Assembly (NCBI GenBank): GCA_022564995.1
Contig: JADFKK010000050.1
Coordinates: 1-33,644, forward strand
Direction of reading: 5' to 3'
Source of the DNA: Planctomycetota bacterium
GTDB taxonomy: Bacteria > Planctomycetota > Planctomycetia > Pirellulales > JADFKK01
Length of the DNA: 33,644 nt
In this document: piece by piece, positions 16,282 to 24,914 of the stretch
How positions within the stretch are numbered: position 1 is the first letter of the stretch
Layout: each line of letters opens with the position of its first letter
Program-made: the position numbers and the translations under genes
The notes under the pieces: model-generated
What the model was told of the DNA's origin: nothing
The model's input: the letters and a program-made list of their open reading frames with translations, nothing else
Databases searched by the model: none

Positions 16282-17490
16282 GTGGCTGAGTTTTTTACCA
16301 CTAACCTTATCGAATACGTTTCGCTGAGCGAGGCCTGGGCCACACCGCTGGGATACATCCTGGCGGCGATGATTCACATCGCGCTGTTGCTGAACGTCGT
16401 GGCGGTCGGCGCGCTGGGCTTCATCTGGCTCGAACGCAAGGTCGCCGGGCGGATTCAAGATCGCCTCGGCCCGACCCGCGTGGGCGGACGATTCGGCTGG
16501 CTGCAAACGCTGGCCGACGGGCTGAAGCTGATTACCAAGGAAGACCTGATGCCGGCGGCGGCCGACCCGTTTCTGTTTCGGGTCGCTCCCTACGTCGCCT
16601 TTTGTGCCAGCTTCGCCGCATACCTGGCGCTGCCGTTCGCCACCGGCTGGGTCGGACAGCATTTGAACGTGGCCGTGTTTTTCATTCTCGCCGTGCTGGG
16701 GATCGAGGTGTTCGGCGTGATCCTGGCCGGATACGGCTCGGCCTCGAAGTGGTCGCTGTTCGGGGCGATGCGCGAGGCGGCCCAGGTCGTCAGTTACGAA
16801 GTGCCGTTGGGGCTGTGCGTGATCGTCCCGGTGATGATCGCCGGCACCATGGACCTGATCGCCATCGGCGACATGCAGGCCGGCATGGTCTGGAATTGGT
16901 TTATCTTCCACGATCCGTTCACCTTCATTACGTTTTGGGTGTTCTTCACCTGCGCCACGGCCAGCGTGAATCGGGCGCCGTTCGACTTGGCCGAGGCCGA
17001 GAGCGAATTGGTCGCCGGGTTCCACACCGAATACTCCGGGCTGCGGTGGAGCTTTTTCTTCATGGCCGAATACGGCTCGATGTTCCTGGTCAGCGTGCTG
17101 GCGGCGATTCTGTTCTTCGGCGGCTGGAACGGTCCGATTCCGATTACCGAGATCATCGGCTTGAACGAAACCAACGGTGCATTGGCCGGATACGTGGGCA
17201 ATCTGCTGGGCATGACCAACCTCATTATCAAGGCGTCGCTGGGCGTGACCGTGATGATCTGGGTCCGCTGGTCGTTCCCCCGGCTGCGGATCGATCAGGT
17301 GATTACGACCTGCTTGAAATACTGCACGCCGATCGCGGCGATGATGTTTTTGGGGGCGGCGCTGTGGATCTTGTATCTTCCCGGCGGGCTGTGGGCCACG
17401 TTGCGTCTCAGCGATCCGTTGGGACACACGCGCGAGGCGGCGCCGGATCAGCAGGCGGCGGCTATGCCGGCCGACGGAGAGCGTGAGTGA
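16282..17490 (+). CDS. nuoH: NADH-quinone oxidoreductase subunit H
   Basis: A 402-aa membrane subunit with about eight helices that forms the entrance of the quinone chamber. It starts with GTG at 16282 (GTGGCTGAG); no ATG fits better. Conserved parts: FIWLERKVAGRIQDRLGPTR (residues 48-67), the ATASVNRAPFDLAEAESELV and GFHTEYSG loop with its charged residues, and RWSFPRLRIDQ near the end. All are expected in a working subunit. A polar tail of ~30 residues (from SDPLGHTREAAPDQQ) extends past the usual end. The TGA stop overlaps the GTG start of nuoJ in the four-base GTGA, a sign of translational coupling. Confidence 0.96.
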   Translation: MAEFFTTNLIEYVSLSEAWATPLGYILAAMIHIALLLNVVAVGALGFIWLERKVAGRIQDRLGPTRVGGRFGWLQTLADGLKLITKEDLMPAAADPFLFRVAPYVAFCASFAAYLALPFATGWVGQHLNVAVFFILAVLGIEVFGVILAGYGSASKWSLFGAMREAAQVVSYEVPLGLCVIVPVMIAGTMDLIAIGDMQAGMVWNWFIFHDPFTFITFWVFFTCATASVNRAPFDLAEAESELVAGFHTEYSGLRWSFFFMAEYGSMFLVSVLAAILFFGGWNGPIPITEIIGLNETNGALAGYVGNLLGMTNLIIKASLGVTVMIWVRWSFPRLRIDQVITTCLKYCTPIAAMMFLGAALWILYLPGGLWATLRLSDPLGHTREAAPDQQAAAMPADGERE

Positions 17491-18074
17491 TTATGGATCA
17501 AATCAATTGGCATACGTTCTTCTTTCTGCTTTCGGCGCTGGGCGCGTGTACCTTCGCGCTGATGGTGGTGTTTACCAGCAACATCGTGCGGATGGCGTTT
17601 TTTCTGGTGCTGTCGCTGACGTCGACCGCCGGGTTGTTCTTTTTGGCCGGGGCCGATTTCGTCGGCGCCATGCAGATCATGATTTACGTCGGCGGCACGA
17701 TGGTGCTGTTGGTGTTCGGCGTGATGCTCACCGCCCAAGAGCGATTTGTCTCGCTCAAGACCAGCGGCGGAACTTGGAGCCTGGCCGCGCTGGCTGGCGG
17801 AGCGCTGCTGGCCGTGCTCTTGCAAACCGCTTTCAGCGTCGACGATTGGAAGGCCGGCGATACCGCCCAGGCCGGCCAGTCGCAAACCACCGCCACGCGG
17901 ATCGGCCTGGGGCTGCTGGGCGCGCGTTTTGATGAAGGCACCTCGGGGTATCTGCTGCCGTTTGAAATTGTCTCGATTCACCTGCTCGTCGTGTTGATCG
18001 GCGCCGCTTATTTGGCCCGGGCCAAACGCCGGGCAAAACCCTCGGCGGACAATCCGGCCGATCGAAGTGATTGA
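17487..18074 (+). CDS. nuoJ: NADH-quinone oxidoreductase subunit J
   Basis: A 195-aa membrane subunit. The GTG at 17487 overlaps the nuoH stop and sits 7 bp after GGAG, so it is preferred over the ATG at 17493, two codons later. Five hydrophobic segments are visible; the conserved third helix, DFVGAMQIMIYVGGTMVLLVFGVML, is the site of the pi-bulge helix in complex I. Between helices 4 and 5 lies a polar stretch (~residues 117-150) before FEIVSIHLLVVLIGAAYLARA. nuoK follows immediately. Confidence 0.94.
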   Translation: MIMDQINWHTFFFLLSALGACTFALMVVFTSNIVRMAFFLVLSLTSTAGLFFLAGADFVGAMQIMIYVGGTMVLLVFGVMLTAQERFVSLKTSGGTWSLAALAGGALLAVLLQTAFSVDDWKAGDTAQAGQSQTTATRIGLGLLGARFDEGTSGYLLPFEIVSIHLLVVLIGAAYLARAKRRAKPSADNPADRSD

Positions 18075-18075
18075 C

Positions 18076-18423
18076 ATGACCAACCTACTCACCCAACCTG
18101 TTGGCGTTTCGCATTACATGGCCGTTGGCGCGGTGATGTTCGTCTGCGGAATTGTCTGCATGGCCACCAAGCGTAACGCGCTGGGTGTGCTGATGGGCAT
18201 TGAACTGGTGCTCAACGGCGCCAACATCAACTTCATCGCCTTCGGCAGCGCGTATTTACAAAAAGACTCGGCCATGTCGCTCGGCCTCGACGGCCAGTTG
18301 ATCGCCCTGTTTGTGATCGTGCTGGCTGCCGCCGAGGCCGCCGTGGCGCTGGCCATCGCACTTAACTTTTACAATAACCACCATTCGATCGACGTCGATC
18401 GGGCAGATGAGTTAAAGGGCTGA
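18076..18423 (+). CDS. nuoK: NADH-quinone oxidoreductase subunit K
   Basis: A 115-aa, three-helix subunit. The ATG at 18076 lies one base after the nuoJ stop; a GTG at 18067 that overlaps nuoJ is the alternative. Conserved: HYMAVGAVMFVCGI in helix 1, GIELVLNGANINFIAF with Glu43 in helix 2, and AAAEAAVALAIAL with Glu87 in helix 3. The two buried glutamates are the known proton-path residues of the family. The stop shares one base with the nuoL start (TGATG). Confidence 0.95.
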   Translation: MTNLLTQPVGVSHYMAVGAVMFVCGIVCMATKRNALGVLMGIELVLNGANINFIAFGSAYLQKDSAMSLGLDGQLIALFVIVLAAAEAAVALAIALNFYNNHHSIDVDRADELKG

Positions 18424-20846
18424 TGGAAGATCTGGCCGCAACACTACCGATGCTGCTGATGGGAGCCTGGCTGCTGCCTTTGGTCTCCTTTGCGCTGATC
18501 GTGTTTCTCGGCCCCAGCATGGGCAAGGCCGGGATTAAGGCCGGCTACCTGGCCACCGCCGCCATCGGCACCTCCTTCCTGTTGTCGATGGCCGCCCTGG
18601 TTCTGTGGCTCAACGGACACGGCAGCGAGCTGGGCACTTCGCACCACGGCCAGACGACCTATTACACGGGTCAGTGGTACTCGCTGATGGAAATCGGCAA
18701 TCTGAAACTCACCATCGGCTATTACATCGATTCGCTCACCATCGGCATGTTCTGCATGGTGACGCTGATCGCCACCTGCATTCACTTCTATGCCCAGGGG
18801 TACATGCACGACGAGCTGCACGAATTCACCGACCCCGAAATAACCACTTCGGACGGCGGAAAGTTCACGCGGCCCGGCCGTTATCACCGCTTCTTTCAGT
18901 ATATGTCGCTGTTCTGTTTCAGCATGTTGGGCGTGGTGATCTCGGGCAATCTGGCGATGACGTTCGTGTTCTGGGAGCTGGTCGGCATCTGCTCTTATTT
19001 TCTGATCGGCTTTTACATCGAACGAAAGAGCGCCTGCAATGCGGCCAACAAGGCGTTCATCGTCAACCGCATCGGCGACTTCGGAATGCTGATTGGGATG
19101 ATGGCCATCTGGGCGAGCCTCGGCACGTTTAACTTTGGCGATGAGCAGGACGCGACCGGGCAGGTGTTGCGAAACGAACAGGGCGATGTGGCCAACCCCG
19201 GCATTTTCAGTCACGTTCGTTCCGAGAAGAATCACTATGCGTTGAAGGTGCCGGCGGGAATGGCCATGCTGGCCGGCGGCGACGGTGATCACGACGGCGA
19301 TCACGACGGACATCACGAGGACGAGGAGGGCGCACAGCAGGCCGAACACCACGACCACGATACCGCATCGTCAGGCGGCTCCGCACCCGCCGGTTATTAC
19401 CTGTTGATTGTCGCCGGATTGGGCATCTTCTGCGGCTGCGTCGGCAAGAGTGCCCAATTCCCGCTACATACCTGGCTGCCCGACGCGATGGAAGGCCCGA
19501 CGCCGGTTTCGGCGCTGGTCCATTCGGCGACGATGGTGGCCGCCGGTGTGTTTTTGGTGGGTCGATTTTATCCGGTCTTCGCGCCGGAGGTGTTGCTGGT
19601 GATCGCCTCGGTCGGCTGCGTCACCCTGTTCATGGCCGCCACGATCGCCATCACCGCGACCGACATCAAACGCGTATTGGCTTACTCCACGGTCAGCCAG
19701 CTTGGCTACATGATGCTCGCCCTGGGCGTCGGCGGCTGGATGGCCGGCATGTTCCACTTGCTCACGCACGCCTTCTTCAAAAGCCTGCTGTTCATGTGTT
19801 CCGGCTCGGTGATTCATGCCGTGCATACGAACGACATGACCGAGATGGGCGGGCTCCGCAAGAAAATGCCTTACACGGCTATCACCATGTTGATCGGCTG
19901 CCTGGCCATCAGCGGCGCCGGCATCCCGTTTTTGATCGGCTTCAGTGGATTTCACTCGAAGGACGCGATCATCGCTCAGGCGTTGAATTTCGCGCAAGCC
20001 AACGACAATCCGCTATTTTCGATCTTTTATTACGTGGCGGCCATCGGTGCGGCGATCACCGCGTTTTACATGTTCCGGCTGTGGTACATGACCTTCGCCG
20101 GCAAGCCGCGCAACCAAGAGCGTTACGATCACGCCCACGAATCGCCCAAAGTAATGTATGTGCCGCTGATTGTGCTGGCCGTATTCGCGGTGGGCGTCGG
20201 TTGGCCGATTCCCGGTCCCAGCGTGACCAACCTGCTCGAACAGGCCCGCCCCGCCGGAACCGTGGCCACCGAAACCGGCGCCGTGTTGACCGGCCTGACC
20301 TATCCGAACGAACATCATGCCCATCCGATTCCCGCCGGCGACACCCATGCGACCGACGCCGAGCGGAAGCGAGCCGATGCCATCCACACCGAGGCCAACC
20401 TCGTCGCTTTCAGCACGGCCCTGGCCGGTTTTCTGCTGGCCACGATGTTTTACGGTCTGCGTAAAATCGACCCAACCGACGTGCGGCAGCAGTTTGCCCG
20501 CACCTATCGCTTCTTGATTAACAAATGGTGGTTCGACGAATTGTATGACGCGATCTTCGTCCGCCCCGTGCTCGTGCTGGCGAAGATGATCTCCTGGAAC
20601 GACAGGACGGTGCTCGACGGGATCGTCGACGGGTCGGTCCGGACGGTGAAGCTGGTCTCGCGGATCGACAACCTGATCGACCGGCTGCTGGTCGACGGGC
20701 TGGTCAATCTGATCGCTCGCTGGACGTATGACATCGGTGCCTCGCTGCGTAGCGTTCAGTCGGGCAAGCTGAGTTGGTACGTGATGGCGATCGTCGTCGG
20801 CACGGTGACGCTGTTCGTCATGGCAAGTTTCGTATTGAGAATTTGA
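18423..20846 (+). CDS. nuoL: NADH-quinone oxidoreductase subunit L with His/Asp-rich insertion
   Basis: An 807-aa antiporter-like subunit, about 190 residues longer than the E. coli protein. Seen: FVFWELVGICSYFLIGFY (181-198) with the key Glu185, GKSAQFPLHTWLPDAMEGPT (341-360) with its conserved Lys, and VSALVHSATMVAAG (362-375). After those come the second half of the antiporter core (~400-570) and a C-terminal region with a lateral helix and final anchor (~655-807). Residues ~238-320 are an insertion between helices. Within it, 287-313 is almost all Gly, Asp, His and Glu (GDGDHDGDHDGHHEDEEG, then EHHDHD). A second His-containing loop lies at ~630-657. The acidic/His loop could bind metal ions or simply be flexible; its side of the membrane needs a topology model. 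The start overlaps the nuoK stop. Confidence 0.95.
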   Translation: MEDLAATLPMLLMGAWLLPLVSFALIVFLGPSMGKAGIKAGYLATAAIGTSFLLSMAALVLWLNGHGSELGTSHHGQTTYYTGQWYSLMEIGNLKLTIGYYIDSLTIGMFCMVTLIATCIHFYAQGYMHDELHEFTDPEITTSDGGKFTRPGRYHRFFQYMSLFCFSMLGVVISGNLAMTFVFWELVGICSYFLIGFYIERKSACNAANKAFIVNRIGDFGMLIGMMAIWASLGTFNFGDEQDATGQVLRNEQGDVANPGIFSHVRSEKNHYALKVPAGMAMLAGGDGDHDGDHDGHHEDEEGAQQAEHHDHDTASSGGSAPAGYYLLIVAGLGIFCGCVGKSAQFPLHTWLPDAMEGPTPVSALVHSATMVAAGVFLVGRFYPVFAPEVLLVIASVGCVTLFMAATIAITATDIKRVLAYSTVSQLGYMMLALGVGGWMAGMFHLLTHAFFKSLLFMCSGSVIHAVHTNDMTEMGGLRKKMPYTAITMLIGCLAISGAGIPFLIGFSGFHSKDAIIAQALNFAQANDNPLFSIFYYVAAIGAAITAFYMFRLWYMTFAGKPRNQERYDHAHESPKVMYVPLIVLAVFAVGVGWPIPGPSVTNLLEQARPAGTVATETGAVLTGLTYPNEHHAHPIPAGDTHATDAERKRADAIHTEANLVAFSTALAGFLLATMFYGLRKIDPTDVRQQFARTYRFLINKWWFDELYDAIFVRPVLVLAKMISWNDRTVLDGIVDGSVRTVKLVSRIDNLIDRLLVDGLVNLIARWTYDIGASLRSVQSGKLSWYVMAIVVGTVTLFVMASFVLRI

Positions 20847-20884
20847 TGGCCGGGTGATGGGCTAGGGTAAAATGTCGCAATCCC

Positions 20885-20972
20885 TGGGGACTGGGGACTG
20901 GGGACTGGGGACGAGGGACTGGGGACGAGGGACTGGGGACGAGGGACTGGGGACGAGGGACTGGGGACTGGT
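20885..20972. repeat. G-rich tandem array (GGGGACT / GGGGACGAGGGACT units)
   Basis: The array follows nuoL by 38 bp. Its left end (20886-20910) has four GGGG runs separated by ACT, a textbook intramolecular G-quadruplex pattern on the plus strand. It then continues with units mixing GGGGACT and GGGACGA. The 379-bp nuoL-nuoM gap is formed by this array, a short CACTCACTCACGCACGC stretch, and the mirrored C-rich array. Confidence 0.85.
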
Positions 20973-21124
20973 AGGGCGAACGGCAGATGGAAATTTACCA
21001 AAATACAATCGCTAAGCGCAAGCGAGTGGATCTACGAAATTCACTCACTCACTCACGCACGCACTTGCGCAGCGTGCTGGTTATGTTTTTTCGCCGCTCG
21101 CCGAAAGCCTTGCGTCCGTTTTTT

Positions 21125-21161
21125 CCAGTCCCCAGTCCCCAGTCCCCAGTCCCCAGTCTCC
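21125..21161. repeat. C-rich tandem array, mirror of the G-rich array
   Basis: CCCC runs separated by AGT occupy 21130-21154, the exact reverse complement of 20886-20910. This places a G-quadruplex motif on the minus strand ~65 bp upstream of nuoM. Together the arrays form a 25-bp perfect inverted repeat with a ~219-nt loop. Confidence 0.85.
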
Positions 21162-21225
21162 GCGTTCCGGAAAACTGTCCCCACAAGAAACAGAAACCTC
21201 ATTCACCTCAACAAATCGCTAGACC

Positions 21226-23148
21226 ATGGATAACGTAACTCTGCTCAGTGCCGTCGTGTTCCTGCCCGCCTTCGGGGCGCTGGCGCTGGTGTTCTTTCCG
21301 AAAGAAAACCCCCAACTCATGAAGCGGGCGGCGCTGCTGGTGACCGTGCTGGTGTTCGCCCTGACCGCCTGGATGGCCATTCCCGACGGCGAATCGGGCA
21401 GCGGCCGCTTCGGCTTCAGCGGCGGGGTGGCCATCGCCGAGATGCAAAACACGTTCAACGAAGAGTGGATTCCCTCGTTCGACATCGAATACTACATGGG
21501 CATCGACGGCATCAGCTTTCCGCTGATTCTGCTGACCTCATTCATCAGCATGCTTTCGATGTGGGCCAGTTGGCCGATCAACAAGCACGTCAAGGCTTAC
21601 TGCATTTTGTTCCTGCTGCTGGAGACCGGCATGTTGGGCGTCTTCATGTCGCTCGACTTCTTCCTGTTCTACGTGTTCTGGGAAGTCATGCTGCTGCCGA
21701 TGTATTTTTTGATCGGCGTTTGGGGCGGCCCGCGGCGCGAATACGCGGCGATCAAGTTTTTCCTGTTCACGCTGGTCGGTAGCGTGTTGATGCTGATCGC
21801 GATTTTGATGTTGTATTTCAACACCGACCTGAAAACGCTTTCGCCCGACCAGTTACAGGCGGCCCACGTTGTCGATGCGAGCCTGACGGGCGAGGCACTC
21901 ACCGCGGCGGTGAACGAGCGCGTCTACGAACGACCGCAAGCGGAAGTCCACACGTTCAATCTGTTGGCCCTGCGAACCCTCGGCCAGAACGGCGCGTTCG
22001 ACGACAAGTTGGTCGAAGACGGCTGGTGGATCTTCGGCGCGTCGATCGGCCATTGGGCCTTCGTGCTGTTGTTGATCGGCTTCATCATCAAGGTGCCGTC
22101 GGTGCCGTTTCACACCTGGCTGCCCGATGCGCATGTCGAGGCGCCGACGCCGATCTCGATGATTCTGGCTGGCGTGCTGCTGAAGATGGGCGGCTACGGC
22201 ATCATCCGGATTTGCTACCCGATCTGTCCGCAGGCCGGTTACGATTTGGCCTATTGGGTTTGCGGCCTGGGCGTCGTGAGCATGGTTTACGGGGCCTTCG
22301 CCGCGATGGCCCAAAAGGACTTCAAGCGGCTGGTTGCTTACAGTTCCGTCAGCCACATGGGCTACGTGCTGTTGGGGCTGGGCGTCTGGAGCACCGTCCA
22401 GGGCAATGCCGAATACTGGGCGATGGGCATGAACGGGGCCATGTTCCAGATGATCGGACACGGCATCAGCTCGGCCGGCATGTTCTTTTTGGTCGGCGTG
22501 ATTTACGACCGCGTGCATCACCGCAACCTCGACGAATTCGGCGGGCTGTTCGCCAAAATGCCGATCTACAGCGGCCTGGCGATGGGCATCTTCTTCGCCG
22601 GGCTGGGGCTGCCCGGCCTGTGCGGCTTCATCGGCGAGGTGCTGGTGACGCTCTCGGTGTGGCGATTCAGCATCGTGCTGGCCGTGATCTCCGCATCGGT
22701 CGTGATCCTCACCGCCGGATACATCCTCTGGACCATTCAGCGAGTCTATCTCGGCCCCGAATACAAAGGCCCGAACGCCGACAAAATTCGCCCCGCCGAC
22801 GCCCGCGAAATAACGATCGCCGGCACGCTGCTGGCCTTTGCGATTCTGTTCGGCGTGTTTCCACAGTTGGTGTTCAACTACATGGAGCCGACCGTGACCC
22901 AGCAAGCGAAGGATCTATCACAGTGGCGCATCGACGAGCCGCAAAGGAGAATCAAAGAGGCCCGGCGAAAGTTGAAAAATTTGAGTAAGTCGGTCAGCGC
23001 GACAAACCCTCAGACGCCGACCAACGAGGGTCTTAGCCAAGACGGCCGGCCCGATCGAAAACCGGCCCCACGAAAACTCCCAGAGCAGCCATCGCCCGAG
23101 GCCATTGCCACCTCGACGACATTGAAGACAGAAAGTGATACCCCGTGA
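21226..23148 (+). CDS. nuoM: NADH-quinone oxidoreductase subunit M with long C-terminal tail
   Basis: A 640-aa antiporter-like subunit. Seen: YYMGIDGISFPLILLTSFIS (89-108), FYVFWEVMLLPMYFLIG (~148-164) with Glu153, VPSVPFHTWLPDAHVEAPTP and ILAGVLLKMGGYG with conserved Lys and His residues, and YSSVSHMGYVLLGLG in the second half. The family normally ends soon after the last helix. Here residues ~558-640 are a polar tail with many Lys/Arg (ERIKEARRK-like helix), then a Pro/Thr/Ser-rich stretch. The region 22980-23140 is therefore coding but may be unstructured. There is no good ribosome-binding site at 21226, and the preceding 379-bp gap makes an internal promoter possible. The end overlaps nuoN in GTGA. 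Confidence 0.94.
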   Translation: MDNVTLLSAVVFLPAFGALALVFFPKENPQLMKRAALLVTVLVFALTAWMAIPDGESGSGRFGFSGGVAIAEMQNTFNEEWIPSFDIEYYMGIDGISFPLILLTSFISMLSMWASWPINKHVKAYCILFLLLETGMLGVFMSLDFFLFYVFWEVMLLPMYFLIGVWGGPRREYAAIKFFLFTLVGSVLMLIAILMLYFNTDLKTLSPDQLQAAHVVDASLTGEALTAAVNERVYERPQAEVHTFNLLALRTLGQNGAFDDKLVEDGWWIFGASIGHWAFVLLLIGFIIKVPSVPFHTWLPDAHVEAPTPISMILAGVLLKMGGYGIIRICYPICPQAGYDLAYWVCGLGVVSMVYGAFAAMAQKDFKRLVAYSSVSHMGYVLLGLGVWSTVQGNAEYWAMGMNGAMFQMIGHGISSAGMFFLVGVIYDRVHHRNLDEFGGLFAKMPIYSGLAMGIFFAGLGLPGLCGFIGEVLVTLSVWRFSIVLAVISASVVILTAGYILWTIQRVYLGPEYKGPNADKIRPADAREITIAGTLLAFAILFGVFPQLVFNYMEPTVTQQAKDLSQWRIDEPQRRIKEARRKLKNLSKSVSATNPQTPTNEGLSQDGRPDRKPAPRKLPEQPSPEAIATSTTLKTESDTP

Positions 23149-24908
23149 GCTTTACAGAGATCATCAGCGATCTGATCGACAACACTTGGGGCAGCATGGC
23201 GCTGTTCGAGCCGGAGCTTGCGCTGTGTGTGACGATCGTGGTGATGTTGCTGCTGCGGGTGTTCGACGGCACGCGGCGGATCGACAGTTTCTGGGTGGCG
23301 CTGGCCGGCTCGTTCGTAGCGCTGCTGTTGGTCATCAAGGGTATTGGGCAAATCGACCAGCAGACCATTGCTGACGGCGTCGAGTCGATCAAGGCACAAA
23401 CAATCTTTACGGAAATGCTCGTCTACGACTCGATGACCGTGTTCTTTCGCGGCCTGTTGATGTCGTTCGCCGTGTTGTTCGTGATCTTCACGAAGATTTC
23501 CGGCATTCCCGATCGCGAGGACGCGGCCGATTTTTACTGCCTGGTGCTGGGGTCGATCATCGGCATGTGCCTGATGGTCTCGGCCAATCACCTGCTGATC
23601 GTGTTCCTCGGCATCGAGATGGCCAGCGTCCCTTCGTATGTGCTGGTCGGAATGCTCAGGGATAATCGTAAAAGCAGCGAGGCGTCGCTCAAGTATGTGA
23701 TCTTCGGCGCCGGCACGGCCGGGGTCATGCTCTACGGCATCAGCCTGCTGGCCGGCGTGTTGGGTAGCGTGCATATCCCCACGATGGCTCGCAATCTGGC
23801 GATACTGTTACAAGCCAGCGGCGACGCCCTGCCGCAAGCCTCAGTCGCCCTCGCCCTCGGCGGCCTGATGCTGATGGTCGGGCTGGCCTTCAAGCTCTCA
23901 GCCGTGCCGTTTCACTTTTGGTGTCCCGATGTGTTCGAGGGAGCCAGCGCCGAGGTGAATGCGTTCTTGTCGGTGGCCTCGAAAGCCGCTGCCATGGCGC
24001 TGTTGATCCGCGTGGCCATCGGCTTCAGTTACATTTCGGACCTGCCCCAGGCAACCATTGTCGAAGATAACAAAGCCGCGGCCACCAGCAGCTTGGCGCC
24101 CGAACCGGGTTCCACGTCCCCCGTGTCGATGTCACTGATGTCGGTGACCGAGAAGTCGGCCGCTAAAGACAGTTCCCGTCGGTCACTCAACATAGCACTC
24201 GAAGACTCTCGCAGTTTCATTGTCATGCTGGTTGGTTTTTTGGCCATGCTCACCTGCACGTTCGGCAACTTGGCCGCCTACGCCCAGACGAACGTCAAGC
24301 GGCTGATGGCCTATTCGTCGATCGCCCACGCCGGTTACATGATGATGGCCGTGGCCGCGGCCGTGCATTTGTCCGGCGTCGACACCGAGGCCGCCCGCAG
24401 CGCGGTGGCCTCGCTGATTTTGTACATGTCGATTTACTTCTTCATGAACCTGGGCACCTTCGCCATCATCGCCTTCCTGCGCAACGCGCGGCTGGGCGAG
24501 GAGATTCGCGACTACGCCGGCCTGGTCTACACGAGCCCCGGCTTGGCGATCTGTTTTGTGGTGATCCTGATGAGCCTGATTGGGATGCCGCCCCTGGGCG
24601 GTTTCGTCGGCAAGTTCCGCATTTTTGCCGCGCTGTACGACGCCGGATCGCGCGGCTCGCCCTGGCTGCTCTTCATGCTGGCCGTCGGCGGCATCAACAC
24701 GGCCATCAGCCTGTATTATTATCTGCGGCTGGCCAAGACGATGACGATCGATGAGCCGCCTGAGGACCGGCTGCCGGTCGCCGTGCCGATCACCTCGCCG
24801 GGCGGCGTGTTCGTGGTGCTGATGACGCTGCCGGTCGTCGGGCTGGGCATCTGGTGGGATACGATTCACACCTGGGTTCTCGCCGCCGCTTCGGGATTGA
24901 TGGGATAA
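23145..24908 (+). CDS. nuoN: NADH-quinone oxidoreductase subunit N
   Basis: A 587-aa antiporter-like subunit starting with GTG inside the nuoM stop (GTGA overlap), which suggests coupled translation. Seen: IVFLGIEMASVPSYVLVGML (152-171) with Glu158, LAFKLSAVPFHFWCPDVFEG (247-266) with Lys250, and NVKRLMAYSSIAHAGYMMMA in the second half. LIGMPPLGGFVGKF follows near the end. Residues ~301-355 are a polar Ala/Ser/Pro insertion between two helices (TSSLAPEPGSTSP, then SAAKDSSRR), larger than in typical NuoN. The helices on both sides are intact, so the insertion should be a tolerated loop. This completes the membrane arm A/H/J/K/L/M/N. Confidence 0.94.
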   Translation: MSFTEIISDLIDNTWGSMALFEPELALCVTIVVMLLLRVFDGTRRIDSFWVALAGSFVALLLVIKGIGQIDQQTIADGVESIKAQTIFTEMLVYDSMTVFFRGLLMSFAVLFVIFTKISGIPDREDAADFYCLVLGSIIGMCLMVSANHLLIVFLGIEMASVPSYVLVGMLRDNRKSSEASLKYVIFGAGTAGVMLYGISLLAGVLGSVHIPTMARNLAILLQASGDALPQASVALALGGLMLMVGLAFKLSAVPFHFWCPDVFEGASAEVNAFLSVASKAAAMALLIRVAIGFSYISDLPQATIVEDNKAAATSSLAPEPGSTSPVSMSLMSVTEKSAAKDSSRRSLNIALEDSRSFIVMLVGFLAMLTCTFGNLAAYAQTNVKRLMAYSSIAHAGYMMMAVAAAVHLSGVDTEAARSAVASLILYMSIYFFMNLGTFAIIAFLRNARLGEEIRDYAGLVYTSPGLAICFVVILMSLIGMPPLGGFVGKFRIFAALYDAGSRGSPWLLFMLAVGGINTAISLYYYLRLAKTMTIDEPPEDRLPVAVPITSPGGVFVVLMTLPVVGLGIWWDTIHTWVLAAASGLMG

Positions 24909-24914
24909 ACCGCA

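Noticed and set aside
16261..17427. A 388-codon minus-strand frame opposite nuoH.
   Set aside because: nuoH on the plus strand is beyond doubt; the opposite translation is a low-complexity His/Gln/Arg-rich shadow.
20885..20972. Possible CRISPR array from regular repeats.
   Set aside because: Units are 7-14 bp and there are no unique spacers of constant length; it is a simple tandem array.
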